From NCBI RefSeq assembly GCF_018320785.1, contig NC_054866.1, positions 9,206,487 to 9,270,486 on the forward strand: a stretch of 64,000 nt of DNA. The letters run 5' to 3'. Origin of the DNA: Cheilinus undulatus (lineage: Eukaryota; Chordata; Actinopteri; Labriformes; Labridae). Below the pieces are notes generated by a model. It had not been told where the DNA came from and did no database searches. It saw nothing but the letters and a program-made list of their open reading frames with translations. Numbering within the stretch: position 1 is the stretch's first letter; each line of letters opens with the position of its first letter. Of this stretch, positions 1 to 12,900 are shown piece by piece. The position numbers were made by a program, and so were the translations under genes.

Positions 1-89
1 CCACATGATGGATCACCAAAGTCAAACTGACAACATCTGACACAACAGTCTCACAAGTAAGCGTTAAAGCAACGGCTGTTTACTTTTTG

Positions 90-2197
90 TTAACCCTTCA
101 TGGGGTAAGGAACCATATGTGGTCTCTTTGGCTGACTTCCTTTGTGGCCCCCACCCAAATCTCTGTGATACAGTAGAACAATTATGATTTTTTTCAGCCA
201 ATCAGTGGAGATCAGTCACAATCACGCACAATGATGTCACACCATCTGACCAATCGGCAGTGCCCTAAAGGATCTCAAACTTCCTGTTTCTTCCAGAACA
301 TGCAAAATGCAGTTTTACATCAATTTTGGTGATACCTATGGCTCTACCATCATAACTAACCATGATAAGATGGTAAAACTCACACATTCTATTAAGAGCT
401 AAATGTCAAGGTTACATCTGCTTAGGATTTCTAGCAATTGCCACAGTTTTAGCATGGAAAATGTAGGAACCATATTTGGACAAACACATGTTAAGGGGTG
501 AAATATTTGGCTATAATAAGATATCAGGCCAACTCATCATGCAAGGGTATTGTCGTAACAATTAATCTGTTAAAAGGTAGGATAACAGGACGCTTAAGTG
601 TTGCTGAATGTTGCAACAGGTTTGTAAAAAAAAAAACAGTGATCTAGTGGTCAATTAAACAAATTTATAGAAATGTTCAAGGTTTGAAAAGTAAAATAAG
701 TGTGAGTTGTGGGCAGTTTTTAATACTTTTTCATTTTTATCATCACTCTAATAGAATGTTGTCATCATCTCGCTTACAATTTATTTCTTATTTTCTAATT
801 TTAATATTACTCTAATAGTGTTTTTCCTTATCACTCTTATCATGTATTTTTCATTATTACACCAATAAGGTATTTTTCCTTAACTTTCCAGTGAGACCAG
901 TGAGGACACAGAGTGGGGTTCATAGTGTCTTTTATTCCATAAATTTTTTTTTTTTTTTTTTTTTTTTTAAAAACATAGACATTAATAATTATAATATAGT
1001 GGGAACGCGATCCCCTCTCCCCTGAGAGACAGTCATCTTTATTACCGCTGAGCTAATGGACTAGCTGATGACATAGGCGTAGTTTACATATAAAGCAAAG
1101 ACGACCCCTGAAGTGGCTGAAAAAAATCAATAAAACACGTATATGTACAAAACAACACATCTATTACTGCACTGACAAATAAACCTGTTTAATCCATGGT
1201 TAGATTTAATAAAGTGACTGAGCCATCACTCAAAAACTGGCTGGCCAATAGGGATACCCTCCAGAAAAGCCCGCCCACATGTGACATTTGTGTCAGAACT
1301 GAGACCAAAAACTAAAGAAACGCAAACAAAAGATCAGGCAGCGCAAACGCAAAACAGAGGAGAGCGAGAGTAAAAGTCTGATCACTGAGACAGAAAAACA
1401 GGAACTGTAAACAAAAAGATGTTCAAAACTCAAAGACTAATAATTTGGTTGCTATTTCAAATTTGTTCTCTTAACATGAACATTTTTTTTGCTTGGATCA
1501 CATTTTTTTGTTCTCGAAAGCTAGTTTTGTTTGATACTGAAAAAGTTTTGTTTGAATCTTTTTGACACAAATCTCATTCCATACAAGAACAGCTAGCTAA
1601 AAGAGCACAGCTGACCAGAGGACAGACTCCTTCTTCACTCTATGGGAGGGATGGGGCAAAGTAGCTCGGTGAGAAACAGCGACCTCTGGTGGATTAGTTT
1701 TTAATGCCCGCTCCAACATAGATGCACCAAAGTATGTTTTGATGGTTGAGAAGTTAAAAAAACACAAATCTATCTATCCATAATGTTTTATTGAAATGTA
1801 GCCTGTTGATTCATCCTTGAGGTTTCATTATGAACCTCTAAAAAATTATGTGTATGAAATAAATATTTGTTTATTAACTAATGTTTAATGTGTTAGTTAA
1901 TACTCATTTGACTTCATATCTGTTTATTTTTCAATGATTAACATTTTAGTGTGCTATACTTCATGGATTTTTTTTCTTTCTTCCTTTTTTTTTTTTTTTT
2001 TTTTCTTTTTACCATGAACGAGCAAGGAATCAAATATCGTCACATTAATGACCTTGATTTTCAACATAATAATGAAAAATAGATATTTATCTGACAAGTT
2101 TTTTTTCTTGAAAAAGTATTGTGATGTCCACCAGTAATATTTTAGGACTTCAATTTTGAACTTAAAGTACTTCAATGAGTGCCCCATAAAGGGTTAA
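90..2197. mobile_element. TTAA-flanked DNA element, piggyBac-type ends, no transposase
   Basis: TTAA at 90-93 is followed by CCCTTCATGGGG (94-105). The mirror image CCCCATAAAGGG (2182-2193) is followed by TTAA (2194-2197). Twelve-base inverted ends with one mismatch and a TTAA duplication are the signature of piggyBac-type transposition. The 2.1-kb interior has no long open frame; it holds a poly-T run at about 944-968 and, on the minus strand near 1000-1060, a tRNA-like stretch suggesting a SINE head. The open frame at 1954-2187 (-) is low-complexity and ends in a lysine run, so I do not call it a gene. It could also be two unrelated short matches, but the pairing with TTAA on both sides argues against that. 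Confidence 0.6.
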
Positions 2198-2515
2198 AAT
2201 GCAGAGAATCCTGGCAAATGGGTGAAAAAAGATAATTTTGAACAAGTGTCCTTGAGCTTTTATTTAAGAGAGACCAAAAACTGGGCCTCCTGTTCAAACT
2301 CTCATTATGTTTATGAACTGTAGTCTTCATCAAACACATCTGCACAGGTGTCCTACTTTGACAGTTATTTGGAGGAAAAATATTAAAATGAGTTGTTTAA
2401 CTTTTACATAAACCCTCATCCTTCTTTATATGTAACTTTGCTGGCTTTATTAATACTGATAAGAGTTCAAGATACATTTTAAATTTGCCCAAGAAACACA
2501 AAGTAAAGCTAATTT

Positions 2516-2625
2516 GATTGTTTTTTTTTTATTATTTTTTAGCCTTTATTTAACAATGAAATCTCACTGAGATCTCTTTTTCAAGAGTGTCCTAGCAAAG
2601 GAGATTTGGATAAACACAGTGACAG
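2516..2625. repeat. Interspersed repeat remnant (type uncertain)
   Basis: A T-rich start leads into a segment with 'gcctttatttaacaatgaaa' and 'tctttttcaagagtgtcct', wording I recognise from a dispersed fish repeat. The assignment is from memory and the class is not certain. Confidence 0.3.
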
Positions 2626-2678
2626 AGCTCTGTCAGTCTGCTATTCAGGCTGATAACAGAGAGAAATGATATTGTAAA

Positions 2679-2775
2679 CCAGTGCTTCCCAAAGTGTGGA
2701 TTGGGGCCCTCTGGTGGGCCGTGGAGGTACTACAGGCTGGCCGTCAGAGGCCTCTTTCCTCATAAATACATGTTG
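2679..2775. mobile_element. hAT-type remnant (one end)
   Basis: Contains CAGTGCTTCCCAAAGTGTGG followed by a 'gggccctctggtgggccgtgg' type segment, typical of one end of fish hAT elements (CAGTGxTTCCCAAA). No matching opposite end was found nearby, so it is a fragment. Confidence 0.4.
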
Positions 2776-4844
2776 TTTTTGTTGTTTTAACATTGAAATA
2801 AAGTTTAAACGATCAGAAATACTTGGCAGGTTAAATGCTTTTTTCTTTTTATAAGTTCAAGAAATAAAAAAACAGCCAGAAGATTCAACCAGCATTTCAC
2901 ATCTCAACATTTATTTTTCTGATATACAGAACAGCAGGTGTTATGGTTTGACTGGTGCTGAATTAACTGGTGACACTACATAGAACATTTAACAATGCTG
3001 CATGTTAAATGTGCTTCATGACCACGCCAGTGCTTTCTTTTGGCGTTAATGTCTTTTAAAGCTAGACATTTGTTTGGAAATTTTCTGTTTAGGAAATGAT
3101 ATTTAAAAAAAAAAAGTTTATTTTGAGTGTTACCGTTGTCTGAAGGTTTTGATTGCCCCAGAGGATTTTCGGATCTTAAATTGGGCCGCAGCATGGTGAA
3201 TTTATGCAGAGCTGCTGTAAACAGTAAAACAAAAACAGTTTTCTACACCATATTTTTCTTCTTTCATAATTTCTACTATTGTGAATATTTAGTCTACATG
3301 TGGGTCAAACACTATTATCTCATCTCTGTATCTGACTTGTTTGTTTTCCTTCTTGGGTTGATCTCCAGCTCTGTGAAATGCTGTCTGTTTAAGATCATAT
3401 CTGTAGGCTTTAATGTGTTGATTATATTACCAATTCAATCATGTTAACAAAATTTTAGAGCAGCAAGCCTATTAGACGGCTTCTGGATTCTGTGATAACT
3501 GAAGACTTCTCCAAGTTTTAACTACCATGTTTAATATTCAAGTCTGTTAGTGGTAATTAGTGTTAGTGTAGCATTTACACTCAAGATGCAAATGGGAAAT
3601 CTGGAAGGTAAAATACTAACAGGTAAGTAATGATAACCAAAAGTATATAGTTGATGGGCTAGAGTCAAATTATAATTTCTAGGCTCACTCTAGGAGGCTG
3701 AGGACCAGTAGCAATAAGCAGCAGACAGGTAAGTTGTGTTGCAGGTACTTTTGTATTATATTATAGTGCAAAGTATTTACAGTATATACAGATTAGTCAT
3801 CTCCATTTTAACAGGAAACAAAAACAAACGCTTTAACCCAACCATAACCCAATTTGTTTCCGTTCAATATGTATCAGCAGTTCAGTATGAATCAGTAGTT
3901 CAGTATGTTTCAACTGAGTCGCCTTATATGCCCCTGGGAGCAGGATGAATTCAGTGAATGTCTTTTTAGTGAAAGTCCAGGAAAGAATGCAACAAAAGTT
4001 CAGTCCAGAGCAGTGAGATGAGAGCTGTGGGGGGGATTGGGCTAGGGAGAACTAGAATGCACATCTCCTACCGCACTGGTGTAGAAATCAACGCTGATCA
4101 GTTCAGGTTCTGGGTAAGATAGATTGGTTTAGATCAGGAACAGGAAAAAACCCGGCCAATTCGAGTTGCTTTTTAGAGCGTCACTCGCTTCAAACGGCTC
4201 GTTTTAACTCGTCGACATCTGCTGCAGCCCTGTATGGAGCGTCCCCCACGTCTGCCGACTGACTGAACCGCCATGATTTAAAAGGATTAGTTCATGTGAT
4301 TCATGTGACTGAGTTCACGCGAGAAGGCGCTGACTTACTGACAAACTTAGACCCCTCCTCCCAGGAGAATTACAAACCTGTCTCTAAATTCCCGCTCTAG
4401 TCAAAGTCCTGGAAAAAGCAGTTTTCAAGCAACTCTAAACTCAAATAATCTATTTGAAATATTCCAGTCTAGCTTTTGCACCTTCAGCAGCCCTTCTGTA
4501 GGTGTATAATGTCTGTTCATTGGCACAAGATGATGGCAACTGTCGTTTTTTGTTTGTTTTTTATGCTGCCACTGAATTAACAAGGATGGGTTTGATTTTT
4601 ACTGGTGATGTAGATGTTCCTTTATTAGATAAATGACAACACCCCATTCAGATTTAATATTTCACACAGATAATTTGCCACTAAGCACATCACTGTTGGT
4701 GGTTCTTACTGTGAACAAACTTTTTACTGAACATTTAAACCAAAGAAACTATAAACCATGCCACCTTACCCTAGATCTCATCTGAAATTATATAAACATG
4801 TAGTGCCCATAAAATATACTCAGCCTCCATCTACCAACATTTGC
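2776..4844. other. Intergenic stretch with no gene seen
   Basis: AT-rich DNA. Open frames here are short, lack splice context and do not resemble proteins. A G/C-richer patch at about 4140-4330 has no recognisable content. Confidence 0.5.
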
Positions 4845-5210
4845 GATACAAAATGGGTCGTTCTGAAAAGCTCAGTGACTTCACGTGTGTTACTGTGATG
4901 GATGCTTGCAATAAGATGGTTTGTGAAATTTCATCCTACAGTCAACTGTAAGTGATATTATTAGAAAGTGGAAGCGTTTCGGAACAACACTAGCTCAGCC
5001 AGAAATAGAAGACCACATAAAATCCCAGTGTGGAGTCAACAAGGTCCATGCTTCATAAAAGTCACCGACGCTCTGCTGATTTCATAGCTGAAGAGTTTGA
5101 ACTTCCACAGGCGTTAATGCCGCCACAACACCTGTGCATCAGGGGCTTCATGGAATGGGTTTCCATGGCCAAACAGCTGCATGCATGGGGGGTCAGGGTT
5201 CTAACTTTTC
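4845..5210 (+). pseudogene. Tc1-like transposase remnant
   Basis: A run of Tc1-type coding sequence can be followed: 'atgggtcgttctgaaaagct' near 4853, the helix-turn-helix region with 'gtggaagcgtttcggaacaa' near 4968, and 'cttcatggaatgggtttcca' near 5147. The pieces lie in different frames and most of the catalytic core is missing. It is a decayed, internally deleted Tc1 element unrelated to the neighbouring genes. Confidence 0.6.
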
Positions 5211-5300
5211 CTAATGGGCTGTTGGAGGCTGCTTTTAGGGTGGCAGAGTGCCGGCTGTGTGGCTGCTCACGTATGTGCCCTCATGGTATTGAACTTCACC

Positions 5301-5328
5301 GGCTTACCTGTGGCTGGTAAGCCACAGG
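5301..5328. other. Two overlapping alternative hairpins
   Basis: GGCTTACC (5301-5308) pairs with GGTAAGCC (5316-5323), and CCTGTGGCT (5307-5315) pairs with AGCCACAGG (5320-5328). The stems share bases, so only one can form at a time. Both are perfect in sequence; any function is unknown. Confidence 0.5.
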
Positions 5329-5869
5329 CTGCATGTTTACTGCATGTTGCTACTGTCAGTCCTGTCTTTCTTTCCATGTTCTCCCCCTAAATAAGGTCGT
5401 AAAGCTAAATGTTATTGACTTTCCTTGGCTCTATGAAGTCATAAGAAGGGTAAAGAAGTACAGGCCATGACATTTTACCTCATTTTCTTGAGACAAGAAA
5501 TTGAAATTTGGTAATTTCTCCAGGCATTTCCTCATTATCTTGGAAAAACCAGCTGTGTTATCTAGGGAAAGGGAGATAAATAAGTTAAAAAATCTTGAGA
5601 AAAAGATGAAAATTTACTTACAACATAGGAGAATTTTTAAAAAATGTATGGCTATATTTAAATGTCCATTTAGATCCTGGCACTCATTCTTAACCCTCTG
5701 GAAACAGCTTTGTGACCCATCTGTCTTGTCCTGGCCCACCAGTTTAAAGATGGGTACACTGTGATCATTAAGGGATGGACATGGTCAGTAAAGACACTGT
5801 CTTTAGTCTGTGGAATTTAAACCAAGGTTAGCGGGTACTAAAGGCCTCAAAAGTGTGCTAAGAAAATAT

Positions 5870-6511
5870 CCCCTACAGTATTACATCACCATCAGCTGGA
5901 ACTGTTGATGCAAGGTAGGGTGGATCCATGATCTGTGCTATTTTGCCAAATTTTGACCTTATTATTTGAACGTTGCAGCAGAATTGAGACTCATCAGACC
6001 AGGCAATGTTTTCCCAAATCATCTGTTGTCCATCTTTGGTGAGTCTATGTTTCCTGTGACAGGAGTGGCACCCAGTGTGGTCTTCTTCTGTTGGAGCCTA
6101 TCTGCTTCATGATTCAGCATGCTGTGCATTTTGCCTTTCTATCAGCTTGAACCAGACTGGTCATTCCTCTCTGCTATCAAGAGGGCTTTCTGGCCCAGAA
6201 GTGCTGCTCACTGGACATTTTCTCTTTTTCTCTCCAATCTCTGCAAACCCGAGAGATGGTTGTGTGTGGAAAATCCCCATAGATCAGCAGTTTGTGAATG
6301 CCTGTCTGAAGCAAACAACTATGGCACATTCAAAATCCCCTTTCTTCCTCATTCTGGTGCCTAGGTTGAACTTCAACACATCACATTGATCATATCTACA
6401 TGCCCAAGTGTGTGGGTTGCTGCCATATGATTGGCTGATTTAGACATTTGCGTTAGAAAGCGGTTGAACAGATGTACCTAATAAAGTGACCAGTGAGTGT
6501 ATGCATTGTCA
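5870..6511 (-). pseudogene. Tc1-like transposase remnant, reverse strand
   Basis: Read on the minus strand this begins with the Tc1 end (6511 inward: 'cactcactggtcactttatt', then 'aggtacatctgttcaac') and continues into degenerate transposase: the start region near 6360-6200, the Ser-Arg-Phe-x-Leu block near 5985 and the glycine-rich block near 5880. Stops and deletions break every frame. The + frames at 6075 and 6119 are antisense to this remnant. The same family recurs at 61765-62110. Confidence 0.65.
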
Positions 6512-6686
6512 TTAACATATGAAACTTGGATTTTTGCTCGGACTCACTTAGAATCGAGCTCTATAAGGGTATCACATTTATCACAAGTGAAGATTTGATG
6601 GTTCGAAATTCACTCTGAGTGAAAAAGTTTCTCCTTTTGGTGGGCTGAGGTGACAACTTTTACCCTGACTTCTCTTGTTTTACAAT

Positions 6687-6710
6687 AGGAAGTGGTCTTG
6701 AGGAGGAAGT
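6687..6710 (+). promoter_or_regulatory. Pair of ETS/PU.1-like motifs upstream of the Ig receptor gene
   Basis: AGGAAGTGG (6687-6695) and GAGGAAGT (6703-6710) lie about 240-260 bases before the ATG of the Ig receptor gene. GGAA cores in this setting match ETS factors such as PU.1, which drive many leukocyte genes that lack a TATA box. Short motifs occur by chance, so this is only suggestive. Confidence 0.3.
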
Positions 6711-6949
6711 TACTCACATAAGGCCAGAAGTGTTTAAATATAAAAATGTGATCATTTTCAAAGAGAATTTCATGTTTGGCCTGATCATCATCTAAAACAG
6801 CTGTGTAAAAATAGTGGCTGTTGTTCGAGAAAGTAAAGAAGTCAAACCACATCCGCCGTTGAGCTGATGGTCTTGTGGTTTTGTCCCCTCATGCTTGTTG
6901 TAACAAACAGAGCTACCATACTGCCGCCTGCAACAAACAAGAGGTGACA

Positions 6950-9900
6950 ATGAAGCTACGCGGGCTGGTCGTGTTTTTAGCCCTGAGCTTTACATCTGTG
7001 ACTTCATATGGTAAGTTCTTATTCAAAATAAAACATCTTTATTAAAATGTTAGAAATGTACATTTCAACATAAGTTTGATCCAAGGTTATAATAGTTTGG
7101 GATTTTTCATTAGTTTAAATTCTTATTTCTTTTTCAATTTCTGTGTTGGATTTCAGTTTAGTTTTTATTAGATGTGACTGCTGGTTTGTTAGTTCAGTTT
7201 AGTTTTTATTTTGCAAAATTTCTTAGTTTTAGTTTAGTTTTTATTAGTTTTAGTGTTATTTTTAGTTTTTTACTGATAGATGTAGGGACTGAGTGAACGT
7301 CATACATTTTTAAAAACATATTAAAACAGGCTTCTCTTCACTTAGCATCTTATTTAATTAATTAATGATGATGTTTGAATACAGCTTCAGACATAAAACT
7401 ACAACTCTGTGAAGTCTTAACCAATCAGTTTACACTCCACAGACTTGTGTGTAGGTGGCAGTCAATATGGTTGAGCCAAAGACTAAAACTAAGGAAATTT
7501 TTTCTATTTTATTTTAGTTTTGTAAATGCACTATACAGTTTTTGTAAGTTTTTTTTTTTTTTTTTGAAAGCTTAGCTTTTATTTAGTTTCAGTTAACTAA
7601 AATATTTTTTGAATTTTAGTTTCAGTAATTTAGTTAGTTTTAGTTAACTATAACAACCTTGGTTTGATTTCTTGTACATTTGCTGTCCATTTTTCTGAAG
7701 TTTTATGCTTGTCCTTCCATGATTAAAGTTTGGTCAATCTTCTGATTATAAATGAGTCATTGTGCTGATTTTAGACTTTGTATCATTTCAGTCAGTGGCT
7801 TTGGCTTTTTTATTCAGTAACAAGTCGTTTATGTTTCTGTGATGGTTGATTTAGACAAAATGTATGTTTACAATAAACTGCATACGGTTGATTTTTCTTG
7901 TACAATGTATGTTCAAAGGCTCAATGAGGGACAAGAGTTAGAACTCTATGGCACCTATAAAAACTGGAGAAACCACAAGTCACCTCAGTCACAATGCATT
8001 TATTTAAAAGGACTTTTCCTACATTTTATTAAAGCCAAGGGATTCATGTCAATAGTACAATAAAAGATATATTAACAATGCACTCTTAAAGTAATGATAA
8101 AGCTGCTATCACCATAGAAAGGTTGACTTTAAAATGCCACTTTAACCATTTCCTCCTTGACAAAACTGAATGCATGATTTCTGTGCCATGACTCTGACCC
8201 TCGTCTATCACTGGCACTGACATCAACAATTTTAATTATTCACGCCGGGATAGCTAACGATCAACATATTCATCGTATTCTTGGTTAAGTTAAAACCATT
8301 TTGGAGGCACCCCTGATGATGCCAGAAGGCACCTGCTGAGAAAGGCTCTCCATGAAGCAATAAGGACCAAAAATCATATTTCCACATATTTTAGCTGTTT
8401 GAGCAATTGTCCTTTTTCAAGTATACAAACTGGCTGACAAACTCAAAAGCATTGTCTAAATTACAGAAACTACAACTAGTACAAAAACATCGGCAAAAAT
8501 AAGCAGCATTTCTGTTTATCGCTGGCATCTGGCCAAAACCTTGTGTCTCAATTTTTCCCTTTTGTGTTTTCATAAACAATTTTAAAGCAATAAAAAGTGT
8601 AAATAAAAGATGCTGACTAACCATTCAGTGTAAGATTAATTGAAAAATAAAGCTTTTTTTCCATTTCCTTGAAAGTGCTGATTTGGAGATACAAGGTTTT
8701 AGCAGAATGCCAGCAATACAAAGGTTTCTTAAATTTTCACCATGTGTCTCAAAATGATTAATCTCCATTACTTGAATGATTGGTATCAAAGCATAAATTA
8801 ACAGTGGCATTCCCTAAAATTGATGGCATTGAGCAATTTCTCATAATTTTATTTTAATGTATTTTTCATAAATTAGTGCTATTGGCCACCATTTACATCT
8901 GTCAGTTGGTTTTTAACCAATTTTAAGGCAATAAAAGTGTTAAAAAGATGCGGACCATGACAGTTCAGTGATAAATTAACTAAAAGGAAAAAAACTGCCT
9001 TTTTTAATTGCCTAAAAAGTGTTGATTTGGAGATTCATGATTCTGGCCAGACACCAGCAATAGGTTAGGGTTTCTTGCATTTTTGCCATGAATACCATGT
9101 GTTTCAAAATGATCATATCTTCTTTATTTAATGATTGATGGTGCAATTACATTGGCATCATTTCTGTTTATTGCTGGCATCAGGCCAAAACCTTGTATCT
9201 CAATTTTTCCTTTTTTTTTTTTTGTTTTCATAAATCAGTACTGTTGGCCACCCTTAACATCTGTCAGTGGGATTTAAACAATTTTGAATCAATTAAAAAT
9301 GTCAAAAAGATGCTGACTATAACCATTCAGTCTTAGATTAATAGAAAAATACAACTTTTTTTCATTCCCTGAAAAGTCTTGATTTGGAGTTACAAGATTT
9401 TGGCCAGGCACCAGCGATACAGAGGTTTCTCAGAAATTTCACATTGAAAATCTTGAATCTCAAAATAATGAATCTCCATTATTTGAATGATCCGTGGTAT
9501 CAAAAGTACAGAAACATTGGCAACAGTTCCATATATTGCTGCCTTGTATCTCCATTTTTCATTTTTCATTTTTTATTTTTTCATAAGTCAGAGCTGTTGG
9601 TCACCCTTTACATTTATCAGTGAGTTTTCACCAATTTTAAAGCAATGAAAGTGTAAAAAAAAAGCCAACTAATGAAACTGATTAAAATATAGTGTTTCTC
9701 TCATTCCCTGAAAAGAGGGGAAATTTTTCACCTTGTATACCATAAATCTTCATTATTTGAATGATTGATCTAAAAAGGACAGAAACCTCATGATATTCAC
9801 TTTTATTTTTATTTTTAAAAAAGACAGCACACTGTCTGAATTCTACAGAAGAGTATTAGGGCCACTGAAAAAAAAATTTTGTCACGAAATTTTTTTTTTT

Positions 9901-12900
9901 CACTTGTGAGAAAAAAACTCAGAATTCTGAGATTAAAGTCAGAATTCTGAGGAAAAAAAAGTCAGAATTCTGACTTTATTCTTCAAATGAAAAAAAAGTC
10001 TCAAATTTTTTTTTTCAGAATTCTGAGATTAAAGTCAGAATTCTGAGATTAATCTCAGAATTCTGACTTTAATCTCAGAATTCTGACTTTTTTCTCACAA
10101 GTGAAAAAAAAAATTTGTCTCAAATTTTTCTTTTCAGTGGCCCTAATACTCTTCAGTAGAATTCCACAAATACATTGGCAATATTTTAAAAAATGTATGG
10201 AAGAGCTCAAGTTTATGGTGGTTGATTAAAAATAATGAATTAATTTTATCTAAAATGTAAAAAACATTTGTGAACTAAAACTGAATTAAAACCAAGGCTT
10301 TACAAAAAAAAGGAAAACTAACTAAAACTGTGTTGTTTGCTTACAAAGCTGACTAAAATGAAATAAAATTAAGGACAAAATATCGTTAATAACAGGCTTC
10401 GACACATTTAAGTCAGAATTCTGAGCTTAAAGTCAGAATTCTGAGATTAAAGTCAGAATTTTGAGAAAAAAGTCAGAATTCTGAGATTAAAGTCAGAATT
10501 CTGAGAAAAAAAGTCAGAATTCTGACTTTATTCTTCAAATGAAAAAAAGTCTCAATTTTTTTTTTAACTTTAACTTTTAAAATTTTTTTTTTAACTTTAA
10601 TCTCAGAATTCTGACTTTAAGCTCAGAATTCTGACTTTTTTCTCACAAGTGAAAAAAAAAAATTTCGTCTCAAATTTTTTTTTTCAGTGGCCCTAATACT
10701 CTTCAGTAGAATTCCACAAATACATTGGCAAAATTTTAAAAAATGTATGGAAGAGCTCAAGTTTATGGTGGTTGATTAAAAATAATGAATTAATTTTATC
10801 TAAAATGTAAAAAACATTAGTGAACTAAAACTGAATTAAAACCAAGGCTTTACAAAAAAAAAGGAAAACTAACTAAAACTGTGTTGTTTGCTTACAAAGC
10901 TGACTAAAATGAAAAAAAAATTAAGGACAAAATATCGTTAATAACAGTCTTCGACACATTAAAGTCAGAATTCTGAGCTTAAAGTCAGAATTCTGAGATT
11001 AAAGTCAGAATTCTGACTTTATTCTTCAAATGAAAAAAAAGTCTCAATTTTTTTTTTAACTTTAACTTTTAAATTTTTTTTTTAACTTTAATCTCAGAAT
11101 TCTGACTTTAATCTCAGAATTCTGACTTTAAGCTCAGAATTCTGACTTTAATCTCAGAATTCTGACTTTTTTCTCACAAGTGAAAAAAAAAAAAATTTCG
11201 TCTCAAATTTTTTTTTTCAGTGGCCCTAATACTCTTCAGTAGAATTCCACAAATACATTGGCAATATTTTAAAAAATGTATGGAAGAGCTAAGGGTTTAT
11301 GGTGGTTGATTAAAAATAATGAATTAATTTTATCTAAAATGTAAAAAACTTTAGTGAACTAAAACTGAATTAAAACCAAGGCTTTACAAAAAAAAAGGAA
11401 AACTAACTAAAACTGTGTTGTTTGCTTACAAAGCTGACTAAAATGAAATAAAATTAAGGACAAAATATCGTTAATAACAGTCTTCGACACACACGTTCTG
11501 ACCAGCACGTCCTTCATGATTTCTGCCACACACTGTGATTGACATTTAGGATGAGCTTGTTCATTGCAGAAGATAAAATGAGCCCTTTCTTAAAATATAG
11601 TCACCTTTTTTTCTCAGAACGTGGGGCACCTTTGCCTTGAGCTGTATTCAAATAAAATAATAATTAAAAAAATACAAGTAAAGTATGAATAAATTAAACA
11701 GTAAGTGAAGAGTCACCATAGTTTTAAAATTGTATGATGTTAACTTTAACCGGCCCTTTTGAGTATCCCATACTTAAAGAAAAAAAAAGAACAAAAGAAA
11801 AACAACCCATTAAAACTATAAAACTCAACAAAGATGAAGCATTTACAAAATGTAAACTAAACTTGAATAGCAAACCAGCAGTAACATCCAATAAAAACTA
11901 AACTGAAATCTAAAACAACATAAAGATATACAAAAAAGAGATATATATAAAATAAAAGCTGTTGAAAAAACAAAAAAATATTGTCACCTTGGTACAGCTC
12001 CTAGCCGGCATTTTCCAAATGTTGTCTACTTATTTGTGCACTTAGATGCATTTAGATTTAACATTTCAAATAGAAGATAATTTATGACTAAGCAAATCAC
12101 GGTTCATACCATACACAATATTTATACTGAACACTTAAACCAAATAAATTATATCAGAATAAACAATATCACTTACCCTATATCTCATTAGAAATCATAT
12201 AGACATACAGTGACTATAAAAACTAGTCACCCTCTTGGAAATTTGACCCTTTTATCAATTTTATAAATCAATCATGGTGGATATGATTTGGCTTCTTTGA
12301 CAAAAGAAAGTACAAAAAAACCTCTTTAAAGTCAAAGTGAAAACGGATTTCTACAAAGTAATGTCAATGAAATAAAAATATGTAACCTCATGTTAAAGGT
12401 GCCCATGGCCAGTCTACAATCCCCCCAAGAATCAGAAAAATCACCTCTGTGAGCTGCTGATATGTTAGCAGATGTTATAAACCCTACAAAGTTAGGACAA
12501 TACCATCAACCAGAATGCCGTATGACAATTATTCATTTTTTTATGAAATACTGAAAGGATTCTTTTAAACAGTGATGTGAAATGTTCAGGGAAGCTTTGG
12601 AGGTCTGAAGGGGAGGAGACAGGCAGGTTTGAATTTATGGAGATAAGAAGAGGCCTGGTTTAGGTGCAGTCCTGCTCCTGAAACTTTGTTTAGTAAACAT
12701 CGAAAATAAATTCATGGAATTGGATGGGGGAAAAAACAAGTTTCTACTGTTAGAGATGTTAAATGCATGAGTTTCAATGTCTCTTATTTCTATGTCCTGT
12801 TCAGATCAGAGTGCATGTAAGCAGTTTTCACGAGTTTGTCGGACCAATGAACGCATCGCTGCTCCGGGCTCCTCGGTGCTCCTCCCCTGCATCGTGAGAA

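Noticed and set aside
9848-11200. CRISPR-like array of 20-bp repeats
   Set aside because: The repeats are palindromic, contiguous and without unique spacers, in animal DNA.
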